Shown here piece by piece: positions 1-5,862 of a stretch of DNA of 7,788 nucleotides. The notes beneath the pieces are model-generated. The model searched no databases. It saw only the letters and a program-made list of their open reading frames with translations, and had not been told where the DNA came from. This DNA comes from an uncultured Eubacteriales bacterium (GTDB lineage: Bacteria > Bacillota > Clostridia > Oscillospirales > Butyricicoccaceae). Made by a program: the position numbers and the translations under genes. Position 1 is the stretch's first letter. Every line of letters begins with the position of its first letter. Where the stretch lies: the NCBI GenBank assembly GCA_934675045.1, contig CAKUPI010000078.1, positions 1-7,788 of the forward strand, read 5' to 3'.

Positions 1-191
1 AGAACCGGGGTGAACTCGGTCTTTTCCTCGGCAGCGGCGGCGCCGCCGGCGGCGGGAGCGGCCATCATGGCGACGGGAGCGGCGGCGGAAACGCCGAACT
101 CTTCTTCCAGAGCCTTAACCAGCTCGGAGAGCTCCAGAACGGTAAGGGCTTTCACTTCTTCAATCATCTGAGTAACTTTTTCGCTAGCCAT
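1..191 (-). CDS. rplL: 50S ribosomal protein L7/L12, N-terminal part (cut by left edge)
   Basis: L7/L12 forms the flexible stalk of the 50S subunit that recruits translation GTPases; dimers bind the C-terminal helix of L10. The 63 codons visible begin [18 protein letters not shown], followed by [17 protein letters not shown]. This is the helical dimerisation and L10-binding domain (about residues 1-35). An Ala/Gly-rich hinge follows (about 36-56), and the EEKTEF that normally opens the C-terminal domain comes next. The C-terminal domain, roughly half of a protein usually near 120-125 residues, lies beyond the edge. The ATG at 189-191 has a GGAGG at 200-204, eight bases upstream, which fixes the start. 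It lies 39 bases after rplJ and shares its transcript, as is usual. Identification is firm because both sequence and position agree. Confidence 0.97.
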   Translation of the reverse strand, partial: MASEKVTQMIEEVKALTVLELSELVKALEEEFGVSAAAPVAMMAAPAAGGAAAAEEKTEFTPV

Positions 192-230
192 TTGTACTAC
201 CTCCAAAATGTTTAGAATGGGTAAGGGGGA

Positions 231-767
231 TTAGGCTTCGGCCGGCGCTTCGGCAGCGGCCTCGGCAGGAGCGCCCTGCTTCTCGGCGATGGCGTTGAGG
301 GCGCGGGCCAGAGCGGCGATGGGGGCGTTGAAGGTGCCGAGCACGGTGGCGAGGAGCACATCCTTGCTGGGCAGCTCGCCGATGGACTTGATGGTGTCGA
401 CATCGACCACTTTACCCTCGATGAAGCCGGCCTTGATCTTAAAGACCTTTTCATTCTTCTTGGCAAAGTCAACGATGAGCTTGGCCGGGGCGATGGGATC
501 GTCCATGCCGAGAGCCAGGGCGGTGGTGCCGTTGAGGATGGAATCGAACTCGCTGTAACCGACCTCGTTGGCGGCAAACCGGGTCAGGGTATTCTTAACG
601 ACGGAATACTCAACACCGGCCTTTCTCAGCTCGGCGCGCAGCTTGGTGTCAGCCTCGACGTTGATGCCTTTGTAATCGACAAAGACGCCGGCGCTGGCAG
701 AGCGCATTTTTTCGGCCAGTTCACTGACAATGGCCTGCTTTTGAGCCAGAACTTTTGCGTTGGGCAT
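231..767 (-). CDS. rplJ: 50S ribosomal protein L10
   Basis: L10 anchors the L7/L12 dimers to 23S rRNA at the stalk base. The protein is 178 residues, close to the family norm. It has the N-terminal helix, a DYKG motif at 31-34, the VVKNTL motif at 56-61, and a C-terminal helical part (about 148-165) that would hold the L12 dimers. It ends in a short Ala/Pro/Glu-rich tail (about 166-178), which may be flexible. The ATG at 765-767 is preceded by GGAGG at 778-782. The stop TAA is at 231-233, and rplL follows after 39 bases. In Firmicutes this gene is controlled by its own product, with L12, acting on the leader RNA; such a leader is present upstream (about 800-931). No sign of damage. Confidence 0.98.
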   Translation of the reverse strand: MPNAKVLAQKQAIVSELAEKMRSASAGVFVDYKGINVEADTKLRAELRKAGVEYSVVKNTLTRFAANEVGYSEFDSILNGTTALALGMDDPIAPAKLIVDFAKKNEKVFKIKAGFIEGKVVDVDTIKSIGELPSKDVLLATVLGTFNAPIAALARALNAIAEKQGAPAEAAAEAPAEA

Positions 768-799
768 TTGCGTTTCACCTCCGAATGGGAATATTGCCG

Positions 800-931
800 G
801 AAAATAACGGTGCCCTCACGCATCAGACGTGAGGGCACACGGAAAAAGCACAAAAGAAGTCTTTTGAGCACCCTCGGCAGGACGGCCGCGCCGTTTACGA
901 AAAAATCTCCTGCTGTCTGCGGAATGACACG
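800..931 (-). promoter_or_regulatory. L10 leader RNA controlling rplJ-rplL
   Basis: The minus-strand transcript between the promoter at 938-966 and rplJ has the hallmarks of the ribosomal protein L10 leader. Near the 5' end is CAGACAGCAGGAG (907-919). The conserved CCUGCCGAGG comes next (872-881). A small CAAAAG/CUUUUG hairpin follows (851-866), and then an 11-bp hairpin just upstream of the ribosome binding site (810-838). In known examples the L10(L12) complex binds the first part and represses its own operon, often through the choice between terminator and antiterminator. The motif and position are seen; the regulatory outcome is taken from the family. The predicted transcription start near 931 falls right at the leader's 5' end. 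Confidence 0.88.
801..838 (-). terminator. Attenuator-like hairpin of the L10 leader
   Basis: An 11-bp perfect inverted repeat (810-820 with 828-838, stem GUGCCCUCACG, 7-nt loop) precedes rplJ by about 40 bases. On the transcript it is followed by CGUUAUUUU, which is U-rich but interrupted. It sits where other L10 leaders carry their terminator. The imperfect U tract makes it either a leaky terminator or simply a stable stem. Confidence 0.55.
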
Positions 932-937
932 CGTATT

Positions 938-966
938 ATTATATCAACAGGCGCTGCGCCTGTCAA
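938..966 (-). promoter_or_regulatory. Perfect-consensus sigma-A promoter for rplJ-rplL
   Basis: On the minus strand TTGACA (961-966) is followed by a 17-nt spacer and TATAAT (938-943), an exact match to the housekeeping consensus in both boxes and spacing. Predicted start is near 931, giving a leader of about 165 nt before rplJ. It makes rplJ-rplL a separate, strong transcription unit, in addition to any read-through from rplK-rplA; no clear terminator lies between rplA and this promoter. Confidence 0.92.
947..963. other. 17-bp palindrome inside the rplJ promoter
   Basis: ACAGGCGC-T-GCGCCTGT is a perfect 8-bp inverted repeat around one central base. It fills most of the spacer and the first three bases of the -35 box of the rplJ promoter. 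It could be an operator-like site or a hairpin at the end of rplA mRNA, but no U tract follows it, so it is not a standard terminator. It may be chance. Confidence 0.5.
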
Positions 967-994
967 CCGTTTTTTTGAAAAACCGGGCTTTTTA

Positions 995-1690
995 TCAGTT
1001 GCCCAGCTTGGCGGGGTTGACCTTGATGCCGGGGCCCATGGTCGTCGCGATGACGCAGGAGCGGATATACTGGCCCTTGGCGGCGGCCGGCTTGGCCTTG
1101 ACAATGGCGCCCATCAGAGCGTCGAAGTTCTCCTGAAGCTTCTCGGCGCCGAAGGAAGCCTTGCCGATCGGGCAGTGGATGATGTTGGTCTTATCGAGAC
1201 GGTACTCGATACGGCCGGCCTTGCTGTCGGCAATGGCCTGCGCGACGTTGGGGGTGACGGTGCCGGCCTTGGGGTTCGGCATGAGGCCCTTGGGGCCCAG
1301 AACCTTACCGAGACGGCCGACAAGGCCCATCATGTCGGGCGTGGCGATAACGACGTCGTAATCGAAGAAGTTTTCGCCGGTGATGCGCTGGACCATGTCC
1401 TCGGCTCCGACATAATCGGCGCCGGCGGCCTCGGCCTCCTTGGCCTTGTCGCCCTTGGCAAAGACCAGCACGCGGATCTTCTTGCCGGTGCCGTTGGGCA
1501 GCACTATCGCGCCGCGGACCTGCTGGTCGGCGTGACGGGAGTCGACGCCCAGCTTGACGTGGATTTCAACCGTTTCGTCGAATTTGGCCTTGGCCGTCTT
1601 CAACATGGTCTCAATGGCTTCCGCCGGATCAAACAGCTTGGCCCGGTCAAAAAGCTTTGTGCTTTCGATATATTTTTTTCCCTTATGCAC
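995..1690 (-). CDS. rplA: 50S ribosomal protein L1
   Basis: L1 binds 23S rRNA at the mobile L1 stalk beside the E site and, in many bacteria, also represses its own mRNA. The 231-residue product has the usual length and opening ([20 protein letters not shown]). It also carries the family signature [17 protein letters not shown] (125-141), followed by AGTVTPNV, and a C-terminal [11 protein letters not shown] (216-226). The start is a GTG at 1688-1690 with AAGGAGG at 1700-1706. No ATG in frame nearby fits, and the GTG gives the expected N terminus. The stop is TGA at 995-997. It lies 75 bases downstream of rplK, and the gap holds an L1-binding-like motif (1710-1735), which suggests feedback control by this protein. 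Confidence 0.98.
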   Translation of the reverse strand: MHKGKKYIESTKLFDRAKLFDPAEAIETMLKTAKAKFDETVEIHVKLGVDSRHADQQVRGAIVLPNGTGKKIRVLVFAKGDKAKEAEAAGADYVGAEDMVQRITGENFFDYDVVIATPDMMGLVGRLGKVLGPKGLMPNPKAGTVTPNVAQAIADSKAGRIEYRLDKTNIIHCPIGKASFGAEKLQENFDALMGAIVKAKPAAAKGQYIRSCVIATTMGPGIKVNPAKLGN

Positions 1691-1709
1691 GAATAATTTC
1701 CTCCTTATA

Positions 1710-1735
1710 GTGGTTTTCGGAATAATCCTCCCACC
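1710..1735 (-). promoter_or_regulatory. L1-binding-like mRNA motif before rplA
   Basis: The transcript between rplK and rplA reads GGUGGGAGGA, then a 4-nt loop, then UCCGAAAACCAC. It can fold into an outer GUGG/CCAC stem (1731-1734 with 1710-1713), with GA unpaired on the 5' side and GAAAA on the 3' side, and an inner GGA/UCC stem. As I remember 23S rRNA, the L1 site has GGUGGGAGG opposite GAAAUACCACC in the same arrangement. The motif ends only a few bases before the AAGGAGG of rplA, so bound L1 could block initiation. A further GC hairpin (1738-1744 with 1748-1754) lies just upstream. Confidence 0.7.
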
Positions 1736-1765
1736 AGGCGGCGCTTGGCGCCGCAGGCAAAACCT

Positions 1766-2191
1766 TTACTCCTGAACGGTGATGCCCATGCTGCGGGCAG
1801 TGCCGGCGATCATGCTCATAGCGCTTTCCAGGCTGGCCGCATTCAGATCGGGCATTTTCATTTCGGCGATCTTCTGCAGGTCCTCGCGGGACAGCTCGGC
1901 GACCTTCTGCTTGTTGGGGACGCCGGAGCCGGAGCTGATCTTGCAGGCCTTCTTAATCAGAACGGCTGCAGGAGGGGTCTTGGTGATGAACGAGAAGGAA
2001 CGGTCTGCATAAACGGTGATGACGACGGGAATGATGAGGTCTCCGTCATTCTTGGTGCGCTCGTTGAATTCCTTCGTGAACGCCATGATATTAACGCCGT
2101 GCTGACCGAGAGCGGGGCCGACCGGGGGCGCCGGAGTCGCCTTGCCCGCGGGAATCTGAAGTTTAATAAGTCCTACTACTTTCTGTGCCAC
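1766..2191 (-). CDS. rplK: 50S ribosomal protein L11
   Basis: L11 sits at the base of the stalk on 23S rRNA, in the GTPase-associated centre targeted by thiostrepton-type antibiotics. The product is 141 residues, the standard length. The N-terminal domain has [19 protein letters not shown] (14-32), including the proline-rich stretch (P20, P22, P23, P26) associated with the antibiotic site. The C-terminal RNA-binding domain carries the conserved AGTARSMGI (129-137). Like rplA it starts with GTG (2189-2191), with AAGGAGG at 2202-2208. The stop is TAA at 1766-1768. The upstream 96-base gap after nusG holds a hairpin (2247-2266) and an L1-binding-like motif (2217-2247), so L1 may control rplK and rplA separately. 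Confidence 0.98.
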   Translation of the reverse strand: MAQKVVGLIKLQIPAGKATPAPPVGPALGQHGVNIMAFTKEFNERTKNDGDLIIPVVITVYADRSFSFITKTPPAAVLIKKACKISSGSGVPNKQKVAELSREDLQKIAEMKMPDLNAASLESAMSMIAGTARSMGITVQE

Positions 2192-2216
2192 TTGCGTTGC
2201 ACCTCCTTGAATAAAT

Positions 2217-2247
2217 GTGGTAAAATTGGGCGCAATGCCCTCCCACC
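2217..2247 (-). promoter_or_regulatory. L1-binding-like mRNA motif before rplK
   Basis: The rplK leader contains GGUGGGAGGGC, a short loop, GCCC, AAUUUUA and CCAC. Pairing GUGG (2243-2246) with CCAC (2217-2220) and GGGC (2237-2240) with GCCC (2228-2231) leaves GA unpaired on the 5' side and AAUUUUA on the 3' side. This is the same architecture as the motif before rplA and as the L1 site of 23S rRNA. A hairpin CCCAGAGC/GCUCUGGG (2247-2254 with 2259-2266) abuts it upstream. L1 repression of rplK-rplA through a leader mimic is known in E. coli; its action here is inferred. Confidence 0.7.
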
Positions 2248-2287
2248 CCAGAGCACCCGCTCTGGGTGTAAACGCGCGGAAAAACGG

Positions 2288-2812
2288 TTATTTTTCCAGT
2301 GAAGCCACCTGTCCGAACTTGAGCTCGACAGGGGTTTCGCGGCCAAACATGGAAACGGTGACGCGCACCGTCTCGGTCGGGAAGAGAATCTCGTCGACCA
2401 CGCCGATAAAGCCTTCCAGCGGGCCGTCGATGATTTTGACGTTGTCCCCCACCTCGTACGAAAGGTGAAGCTCCCGTTTTTCCATGCCCAGCGCCGCCAC
2501 TTCCTCGTCGGTCAGGGGGACGGGCTTGGAGCCGGGGCCGACAAAACTCGTCACGCCGCGCGTGTTGCGCACGACGTACCAGCTGTCGTCGGTCATAATC
2601 ATTTTGACGAGAACATAGCCGGGGAATATTTTGCGCTCGACCTCTTTGGGGCCGCTGTCGCGAATCTCGGTCACCGTCTCCATCGGAACGCGGATGTCGA
2701 GAAAAAGGTCCTCCAGCTTGCGGTTTTCCACCGTTTTCTGAATGGTGGCCGCCACTTTGTTCTCATAGCCTGAATAGGTATGCACTACATACCATTTTGC
2801 TTCATCAGACAT
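2288..2812 (-). CDS. nusG: Transcription elongation/antitermination factor NusG
   Basis: NusG binds the clamp of RNA polymerase and links it to partners such as the ribosome or Rho, affecting pausing and termination. The product is 174 residues, a normal length. The NGN domain covers about 5-110, with WYVVHTYSGYE (7-17), FPGYVLVKM (63-71) and VRNTRGVTSFVG (81-92). The KOW domain (about 120-150) has VGDNVKIIDGPLEGFIGVV (121-139). The ATG at 2810-2812 is preceded by CAGGAG at 2819-2824. The gap to secE is only 24 bases, the usual secE-nusG pairing, so the two are surely cotranscribed. Nothing is missing. Confidence 0.98.
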   Translation of the reverse strand: MSDEAKWYVVHTYSGYENKVAATIQKTVENRKLEDLFLDIRVPMETVTEIRDSGPKEVERKIFPGYVLVKMIMTDDSWYVVRNTRGVTSFVGPGSKPVPLTDEEVAALGMEKRELHLSYEVGDNVKIIDGPLEGFIGVVDEILFPTETVRVTVSMFGRETPVELKFGQVASLEK

Positions 2813-2836
2813 AATACACTCCTGTTTGGCGGGTTT

Positions 2837-3157
2837 TTAGACCAAATCGATAATGAGTCCGCGGATAAAGCCGAAAGCGGTGTCGAGCAGCGCGACAAAA
2901 AGGCCGATGACAACAATGCACACAATGACAACCAGCGTGTTGTTGACAACCTGCTTGCCGTTCGGCCAGACGACCTTTTTGGCCTCGCTCTTCAGGTCGC
3001 GGAACCACTTTTTGACGCGCCTCGCCGCCCGGACAAAAATGTTGGGCCGGGCGTCCTTTTTCTTTTCGCTTTTAGCGGGCTTGTCCGAAGAGGCGGGCGC
3101 CGGCGCCTTGCTCTCTCCAGCCGGGGTCTGGTTCAAGTTCTTGTCCTGTTCAGCCAT
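2837..3157 (-). CDS. secE: Preprotein translocase subunit SecE
   Basis: SecE clamps the two halves of SecY in the Sec export channel of the cytoplasmic membrane. This is the short, single-spanning form, at 106 residues longer than the shortest Firmicute SecE proteins because of a hydrophilic Lys/Ala/Pro-rich N-terminal extension (about 1-38). The core begins with VKKWFRDLKSEAKKVVWP (48-65), the amphipathic helix with the conserved WP. It continues into one membrane helix (about 73-97). The ATG at 3155-3157 has GAGGTG at 3165-3170. It lies 30 bases after rpmG and 24 before nusG. Bacteria often have a tRNA-Trp gene near here; the gap is too short to hold one. Confidence 0.97.
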   Translation of the reverse strand: MAEQDKNLNQTPAGESKAPAPASSDKPAKSEKKKDARPNIFVRAARRVKKWFRDLKSEAKKVVWPNGKQVVNNTLVVIVCIVVIGLFVALLDTAFGFIRGLIIDLV

Positions 3158-3187
3158 TCAGCTGCACCTCACTTTCCGACTTCATGG

Positions 3188-3337
3188 TTACTTGGTCTCC
3201 TTGTGCAAGGTGTGCTTTTTGCAGAACCGGCAGTATTTTTTCATTTCCAGGCGATCGGGGTCGTTCTTTTTGTTTTTCATGCTGTCGTAGTTGCGCTGTT
3301 TGCATTCGGTACACGCCAACGTAATCTTAACGCGCAT
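3188..3337 (-). CDS. rpmG: 50S ribosomal protein L33, zinc-binding (Cys4) form
   Basis: This is a 49-residue protein of the 50S subunit. The sequence starts [17 protein letters not shown] and ends HTLHKETK, as in Firmicute L33. Two CxxC pairs, C9/C12 and C36/C39, form a zinc ribbon, so this is the zinc-containing C+ type rather than the zinc-free version many bacteria switch to under zinc limitation. The ATG at 3335-3337 is preceded by a strong AAAGGAGGTG. The stop is TAA at 3188-3190. It is the first gene of the rpmG-secE-nusG-rplK-rplA transcript, behind a leader of about 155 nt. Confidence 0.97.
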   Translation of the reverse strand: MRVKITLACTECKQRNYDSMKNKKNDPDRLEMKKYCRFCKKHTLHKETK

Positions 3338-3494
3338 TTTTCGGCACCTCCTTTAATTAATTGCCTCCCTAAGCCAGGGCGCAAAACCGCCGCACGCCGC
3401 TCTCCCCCTGGAAAGGCCGACCCGCGTGTGATGGATTCCTTGCAGCTTTTGCCCCCCGTTTTCGGGGCAGCAAAAAAAAAAGACCCTGTTAGGT
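3338..3494 (-). promoter_or_regulatory. Structured 5' leader of the rpmG operon
   Basis: From the predicted start near 3494 to the rpmG start codon there are about 155 untranslated bases. The RNA first has a run of ten U (3472-3481). Part of that run can pair in a stem UUUUGC/GCAAAA (3470-3475 with 3447-3452) topped by CCCCG-AAAA-CGGGG (3454-3467). Further on, CCAGGG and CCCUGG (3406-3411 with 3374-3379) can close a larger GC-rich structure. I recognise no known leader family. A length and folding of this kind suggest control, but the sequence alone does not say by what. Confidence 0.5.
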
Positions 3495-3500
3495 AGTTTC

Positions 3501-3529
3501 AGCATAGCACAAACTCCCGTCAAGGTCAA
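3501..3529 (-). promoter_or_regulatory. Sigma-A promoter for rpmG-secE-nusG-rplK-rplA
   Basis: The minus strand has TTGACC (3524-3529), a 17-nt spacer and TATGCT (3501-3506), matching consensus at five of six and four of six bases with ideal spacing. It starts only 18 bases past the mgtC-like stop codon, with no terminator between them. Confidence 0.8.
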
Positions 3530-3547
3530 GTGTTTTTTGCGGTTTGC

Positions 3548-4246
3548 CTAATTGATTTCTTCAATAAAGGCAATATAATCGAGACTGCTCAGGGCTTCGA
3601 TGATCTGGCTGTGGCATTTGTACTTTTTCAGCTCCCTGCTGCTGATGGTGAAGGACACGGTGTACACGCTCAGCCCCGAGTTGCGGTAGGCCGGGTTCAT
3701 TTCAATGTCGTCGATCCGCATGCCCAGCCGCCGGATGGTGGTGGTGAAGTTTTGCAGGTCGGCCTTGTTTTTCAGCTCGAGATGCACCTCGAAGTGGTTG
3801 GACTTGTCCTTGAGGTACTTTTCCAGCACGGGGAACCACGACAGCCCGCACAGCAGCGCGACCCACGAAACCAGCGCCACGGTAAACATGCCGAGCCCGA
3901 CGGCCAGCCCGATGATGCCGCAGCACCACAGCCCGGCCGAGGTGGTCACGCCCTTGATCCGGCTTTTGGAGCTGAAGAAGATGGAATAGCCCGAAATGGT
4001 GGCGACGCTGAGGATGACGGCGGCGCTGATAAAGCCGGAGCCGAGGGCAATTTCGACCATGGCCGCCGTCGTGGACGCCAGCGATACAATAATAAAGGTG
4101 CGCAGGCCGGCCGAATGGCGTTTGCTGGAGCGCTCGCAGCCGACGATGGCGGCGAGCAGCACCGACAGCCCGATTCGCAGCAAAACCGAGGCGCTGTTCA
4201 GCTCGGTCGCCCATGTGCCCAGTGCAGACGTGATGTAGTCGTTCAT
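3548..4246 (-). CDS. MgtC/SapB-like membrane protein
   Basis: MgtC/SapB-family proteins are inner-membrane proteins tied to growth at low magnesium and, in pathogens, to control of ATP synthase. The 232-residue product has several hydrophobic segments (about 22-38, 50-69, 71-91, 105-140). The family signature is present as GCERSSKRHSAGLRT (36-50) and IKGVTTSAGLWCCGIIGLAVGLG (97-119). The soluble C-terminal part (about 150-232) resembles the ACT-like domain of long family members. The central GIGFLGAG-type motif of canonical MgtC is replaced by ISGYSIFF (84-91), so this is a divergent relative whose role need not be magnesium. The ATG at 4244-4246 follows the antiporter stop by four bases. Its ribosome binding site lies in the antiporter's last codons, which implies translational coupling and a shared job. 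The stop is TAG at 3548-3550. Confidence 0.85.
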   Translation of the reverse strand: MNDYITSALGTWATELNSASVLLRIGLSVLLAAIVGCERSSKRHSAGLRTFIIVSLASTTAAMVEIALGSGFISAAVILSVATISGYSIFFSSKSRIKGVTTSAGLWCCGIIGLAVGLGMFTVALVSWVALLCGLSWFPVLEKYLKDKSNHFEVHLELKNKADLQNFTTTIRRLGMRIDDIEMNPAYRNSGLSVYTVSFTISSRELKKYKCHSQIIEALSSLDYIAFIEEIN

Positions 4247-4250
4247 CCTG

Positions 4251-5681
4251 TTACCTCCTCCTGTAACCGTGATAGGTGTCGTATTCGTCGGCCGCCTCCT
4301 GAAAGGCCTCCTCTTCCTCGGTAGGCGCGTTCTTTTGCAGGTCGGCCTGAATGATCTGAATGCGCTGGATCAGCTGCTCGACGGGGCTTGCCTTCTCGCC
4401 GCCCTCCGGCAGCTGCGCCTCCGGCACAAGGTCCTCCAGCTTGGAGGAATAGGACCCCGACAAATACAGCGACAGCTTGGCGCAGGCCGGGCCGACCAGC
4501 TCGTACAGCACGCTGGAAGCCAGAATGACCGTCTCAAGCGCCACGCCCATTTCGCCGCCCAGCGTGCGGGCGCCCATGGCCGCAAGGCCGATGGCGACGC
4601 CCGCCTGCGGAATGAGGGCAAGGCCGAGGTAGTTCCTGACCTTTTTGGGCTTTTTCACCATTTCGCAGCCGAGCCACGCGCCCGAATACTTGCCGACGAT
4701 GCGCACGACAAAGTACACCACGCCAATTACCAGCAGCGGCGTCGTCCCCACGGCCGTCGTGGTGTTGACCAAAGCGTCCAGCTGGAAGTTCAGCCCGGAG
4801 CGGACGAAAAACAGCAGCAGAATCGGCGGCGTGAAGTAGTTGAGCTGCTTAAACAGCTTTTCGTCGTCAGAGATGTTGATGTAAACCGTTCCCATGCTCA
4901 TGCAGCCCAGCAGCGGCGACACCCCCGCAATGGCACAGATGCCGCAGAAGGCAAACAGCAGCGAGATGGAAATGATGAGCCGGTTGTCCTCGGAGCGCTT
5001 TTGCGGCATGAGCAGCTTCAAAAACACGCCGAACAGCCCGCCGAGCAGGAAAACGCCGATATTGATGCCAATGGGCCGCAGGATGCTGGCGGCGCTGACG
5101 ACCGCGCCGCCGACGCTGACGGCCAGCGCCAGCGAAATGGCCACGCTGTATGCAATCAGGCCCACCACGTCGTCCAGCATGACGACCTGCAGCAGCGTGT
5201 CGACAAAATCGCCGTGCGCGCCGGTCTGGCGAATGGTCATGACGGTAGAGGCCGGGGCGGTGGCCGAGGCCAGCGCCGCCAGAACGGCCGAGAAGGCCAG
5301 GTCCACGCCCAGTACAAAATAGGTGACGACAAAGACGGCCGCCGTGGCCATCAGCGCTTCCAGCACGGTGATGATCACCACTTTGATGCCGTTTTTCCGC
5401 AGGGTGGACAGGCGGAAAAACTCGCCGGTGCTGAAGGCGATAAAGGCCAGCGCAATGTCGGACAGAAAGCTCATGCCGCCGATGACCGACCGGGGAATCA
5501 GCTTGAGGCAGAAGGGACCGATGAGGATACCGATGAGGATATAGGCCGTCACATTGGGCAGAAGCAGCTTTTTCGTCAGCCGGGTCATGGCAAAGCCCAA
5601 AAACAGCATCAGCGCAATGGAGATGATGATGGACGCGACGGCATTGCCGCCGACAGCCTTTTGAATGAGTTGACCGAGCAT
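4251..5681 (-). CDS. CPA2-type cation:proton antiporter (Na+/H+ exchanger family)
   Basis: This is an integral membrane antiporter expected to exchange protons for Na+ or K+ across the cytoplasmic membrane. It has 476 residues with about a dozen hydrophobic segments between 15 and 408. Family landmarks are SATAPAST (139-146) in the first discontinuous helix, the paired Asp170-Asp171 in VVMLDDVVGLI that carry ions in electrogenic members, Lys331 in IVGKYSGAWLG, and LIPQAGVAIGLA (356-367). A hydrophilic, Glu-rich tail (about 412-476) could be regulatory; it has no recognisable TrkA/RCK domain. The start is the ATG at 5679-5681 with AGGAGGT just upstream (5687-5693). An in-frame extension to 5840 is Arg/Pro-rich, lacks such a site and is rejected. 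The last codons, reading Arg-Arg-Arg-stop, double as the ribosome binding site of the next gene. Ion specificity cannot be told from sequence. Confidence 0.9.
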   Translation of the reverse strand: MLGQLIQKAVGGNAVASIIISIALMLFLGFAMTRLTKKLLLPNVTAYILIGILIGPFCLKLIPRSVIGGMSFLSDIALAFIAFSTGEFFRLSTLRKNGIKVVIITVLEALMATAAVFVVTYFVLGVDLAFSAVLAALASATAPASTVMTIRQTGAHGDFVDTLLQVVMLDDVVGLIAYSVAISLALAVSVGGAVVSAASILRPIGINIGVFLLGGLFGVFLKLLMPQKRSEDNRLIISISLLFAFCGICAIAGVSPLLGCMSMGTVYINISDDEKLFKQLNYFTPPILLLFFVRSGLNFQLDALVNTTTAVGTTPLLVIGVVYFVVRIVGKYSGAWLGCEMVKKPKKVRNYLGLALIPQAGVAIGLAAMGARTLGGEMGVALETVILASSVLYELVGPACAKLSLYLSGSYSSKLEDLVPEAQLPEGGEKASPVEQLIQRIQIIQADLQKNAPTEEEEAFQEAADEYDTYHGYRRR

Positions 5682-5759
5682 ATATGACCTCCTTTTTTCG
5701 TGGTACGCTCCGGTACGGACGCGGTCTGCAAGGCGCGCGGCGCCCTTTGGATGCCTCCC

Positions 5760-5813
5760 CTTCCGCCACGCCCTTCGCAGCGCCCTCCCCGGCGGGCGGC
5801 GGCGGGACGGAAG
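5760..5813 (-). promoter_or_regulatory. Long stem in the antiporter 5' leader
   Basis: In the transcript of the antiporter, 5801-5813 can pair with 5760-5772 to give a 13-position stem (CUUCCG...CGGAAG at its base, CGCC/GGCG near the top) with one mismatch and one G-U pair. An inner CGCCC/GGGCG stem is possible. The leader is about 165 nt if the promoter at 5853-5881 is used. It fits no riboswitch I can recognise. High GC content makes some pairing likely by chance. Confidence 0.45.
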
Positions 5814-5833
5814 CGGCGGTTTGCCAAAGTGCC

Positions 5834-5862
5834 TTGTCATTGGGATAGCGTTATGATATACT
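5834..5862 (+). promoter_or_regulatory. Promoter for the LysR-type regulator
   Basis: TTGTCA (5834-5839), a 17-nt spacer and TATACT (5857-5862) form a good sigma-A promoter on the plus strand. The predicted start near 5869 leaves about 60 untranslated bases before the lysR-type gene. Confidence 0.75.

Noticed and set aside
139..146. Missing acidic residue in the antiporter SATAPAST motif (residue numbers) as a sign of an inactive transporter
   Set aside because: As I recall, a TAP form is common in one clostridial subfamily, and the paired aspartates D170-D171 and K331 are present.
3158..3187. tRNA-Trp often found near rpmG/secE
   Set aside because: The gap is only 30 bases.
3447..3481. Hairpin with A/T run as a terminator between the mgtC-like gene and rpmG
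   Set aside because: On the minus strand the U run precedes the stem, and on the plus strand an A run follows it; neither is a terminator layout.
4269..5687. 472-residue open frame on the plus strand opposite the antiporter
   Set aside because: Its composition is His/Gln/Arg/Asp-rich, mirroring hydrophobic codons of the real gene on the other strand; no start signals or family features.
5682..5840. 53-residue N-terminal extension of the antiporter
   Set aside because: It is Arg/Pro-rich and unlike a membrane protein N terminus, has no ribosome binding site, and overlaps the promoter region; the ATG at 5681 has an ideal one.
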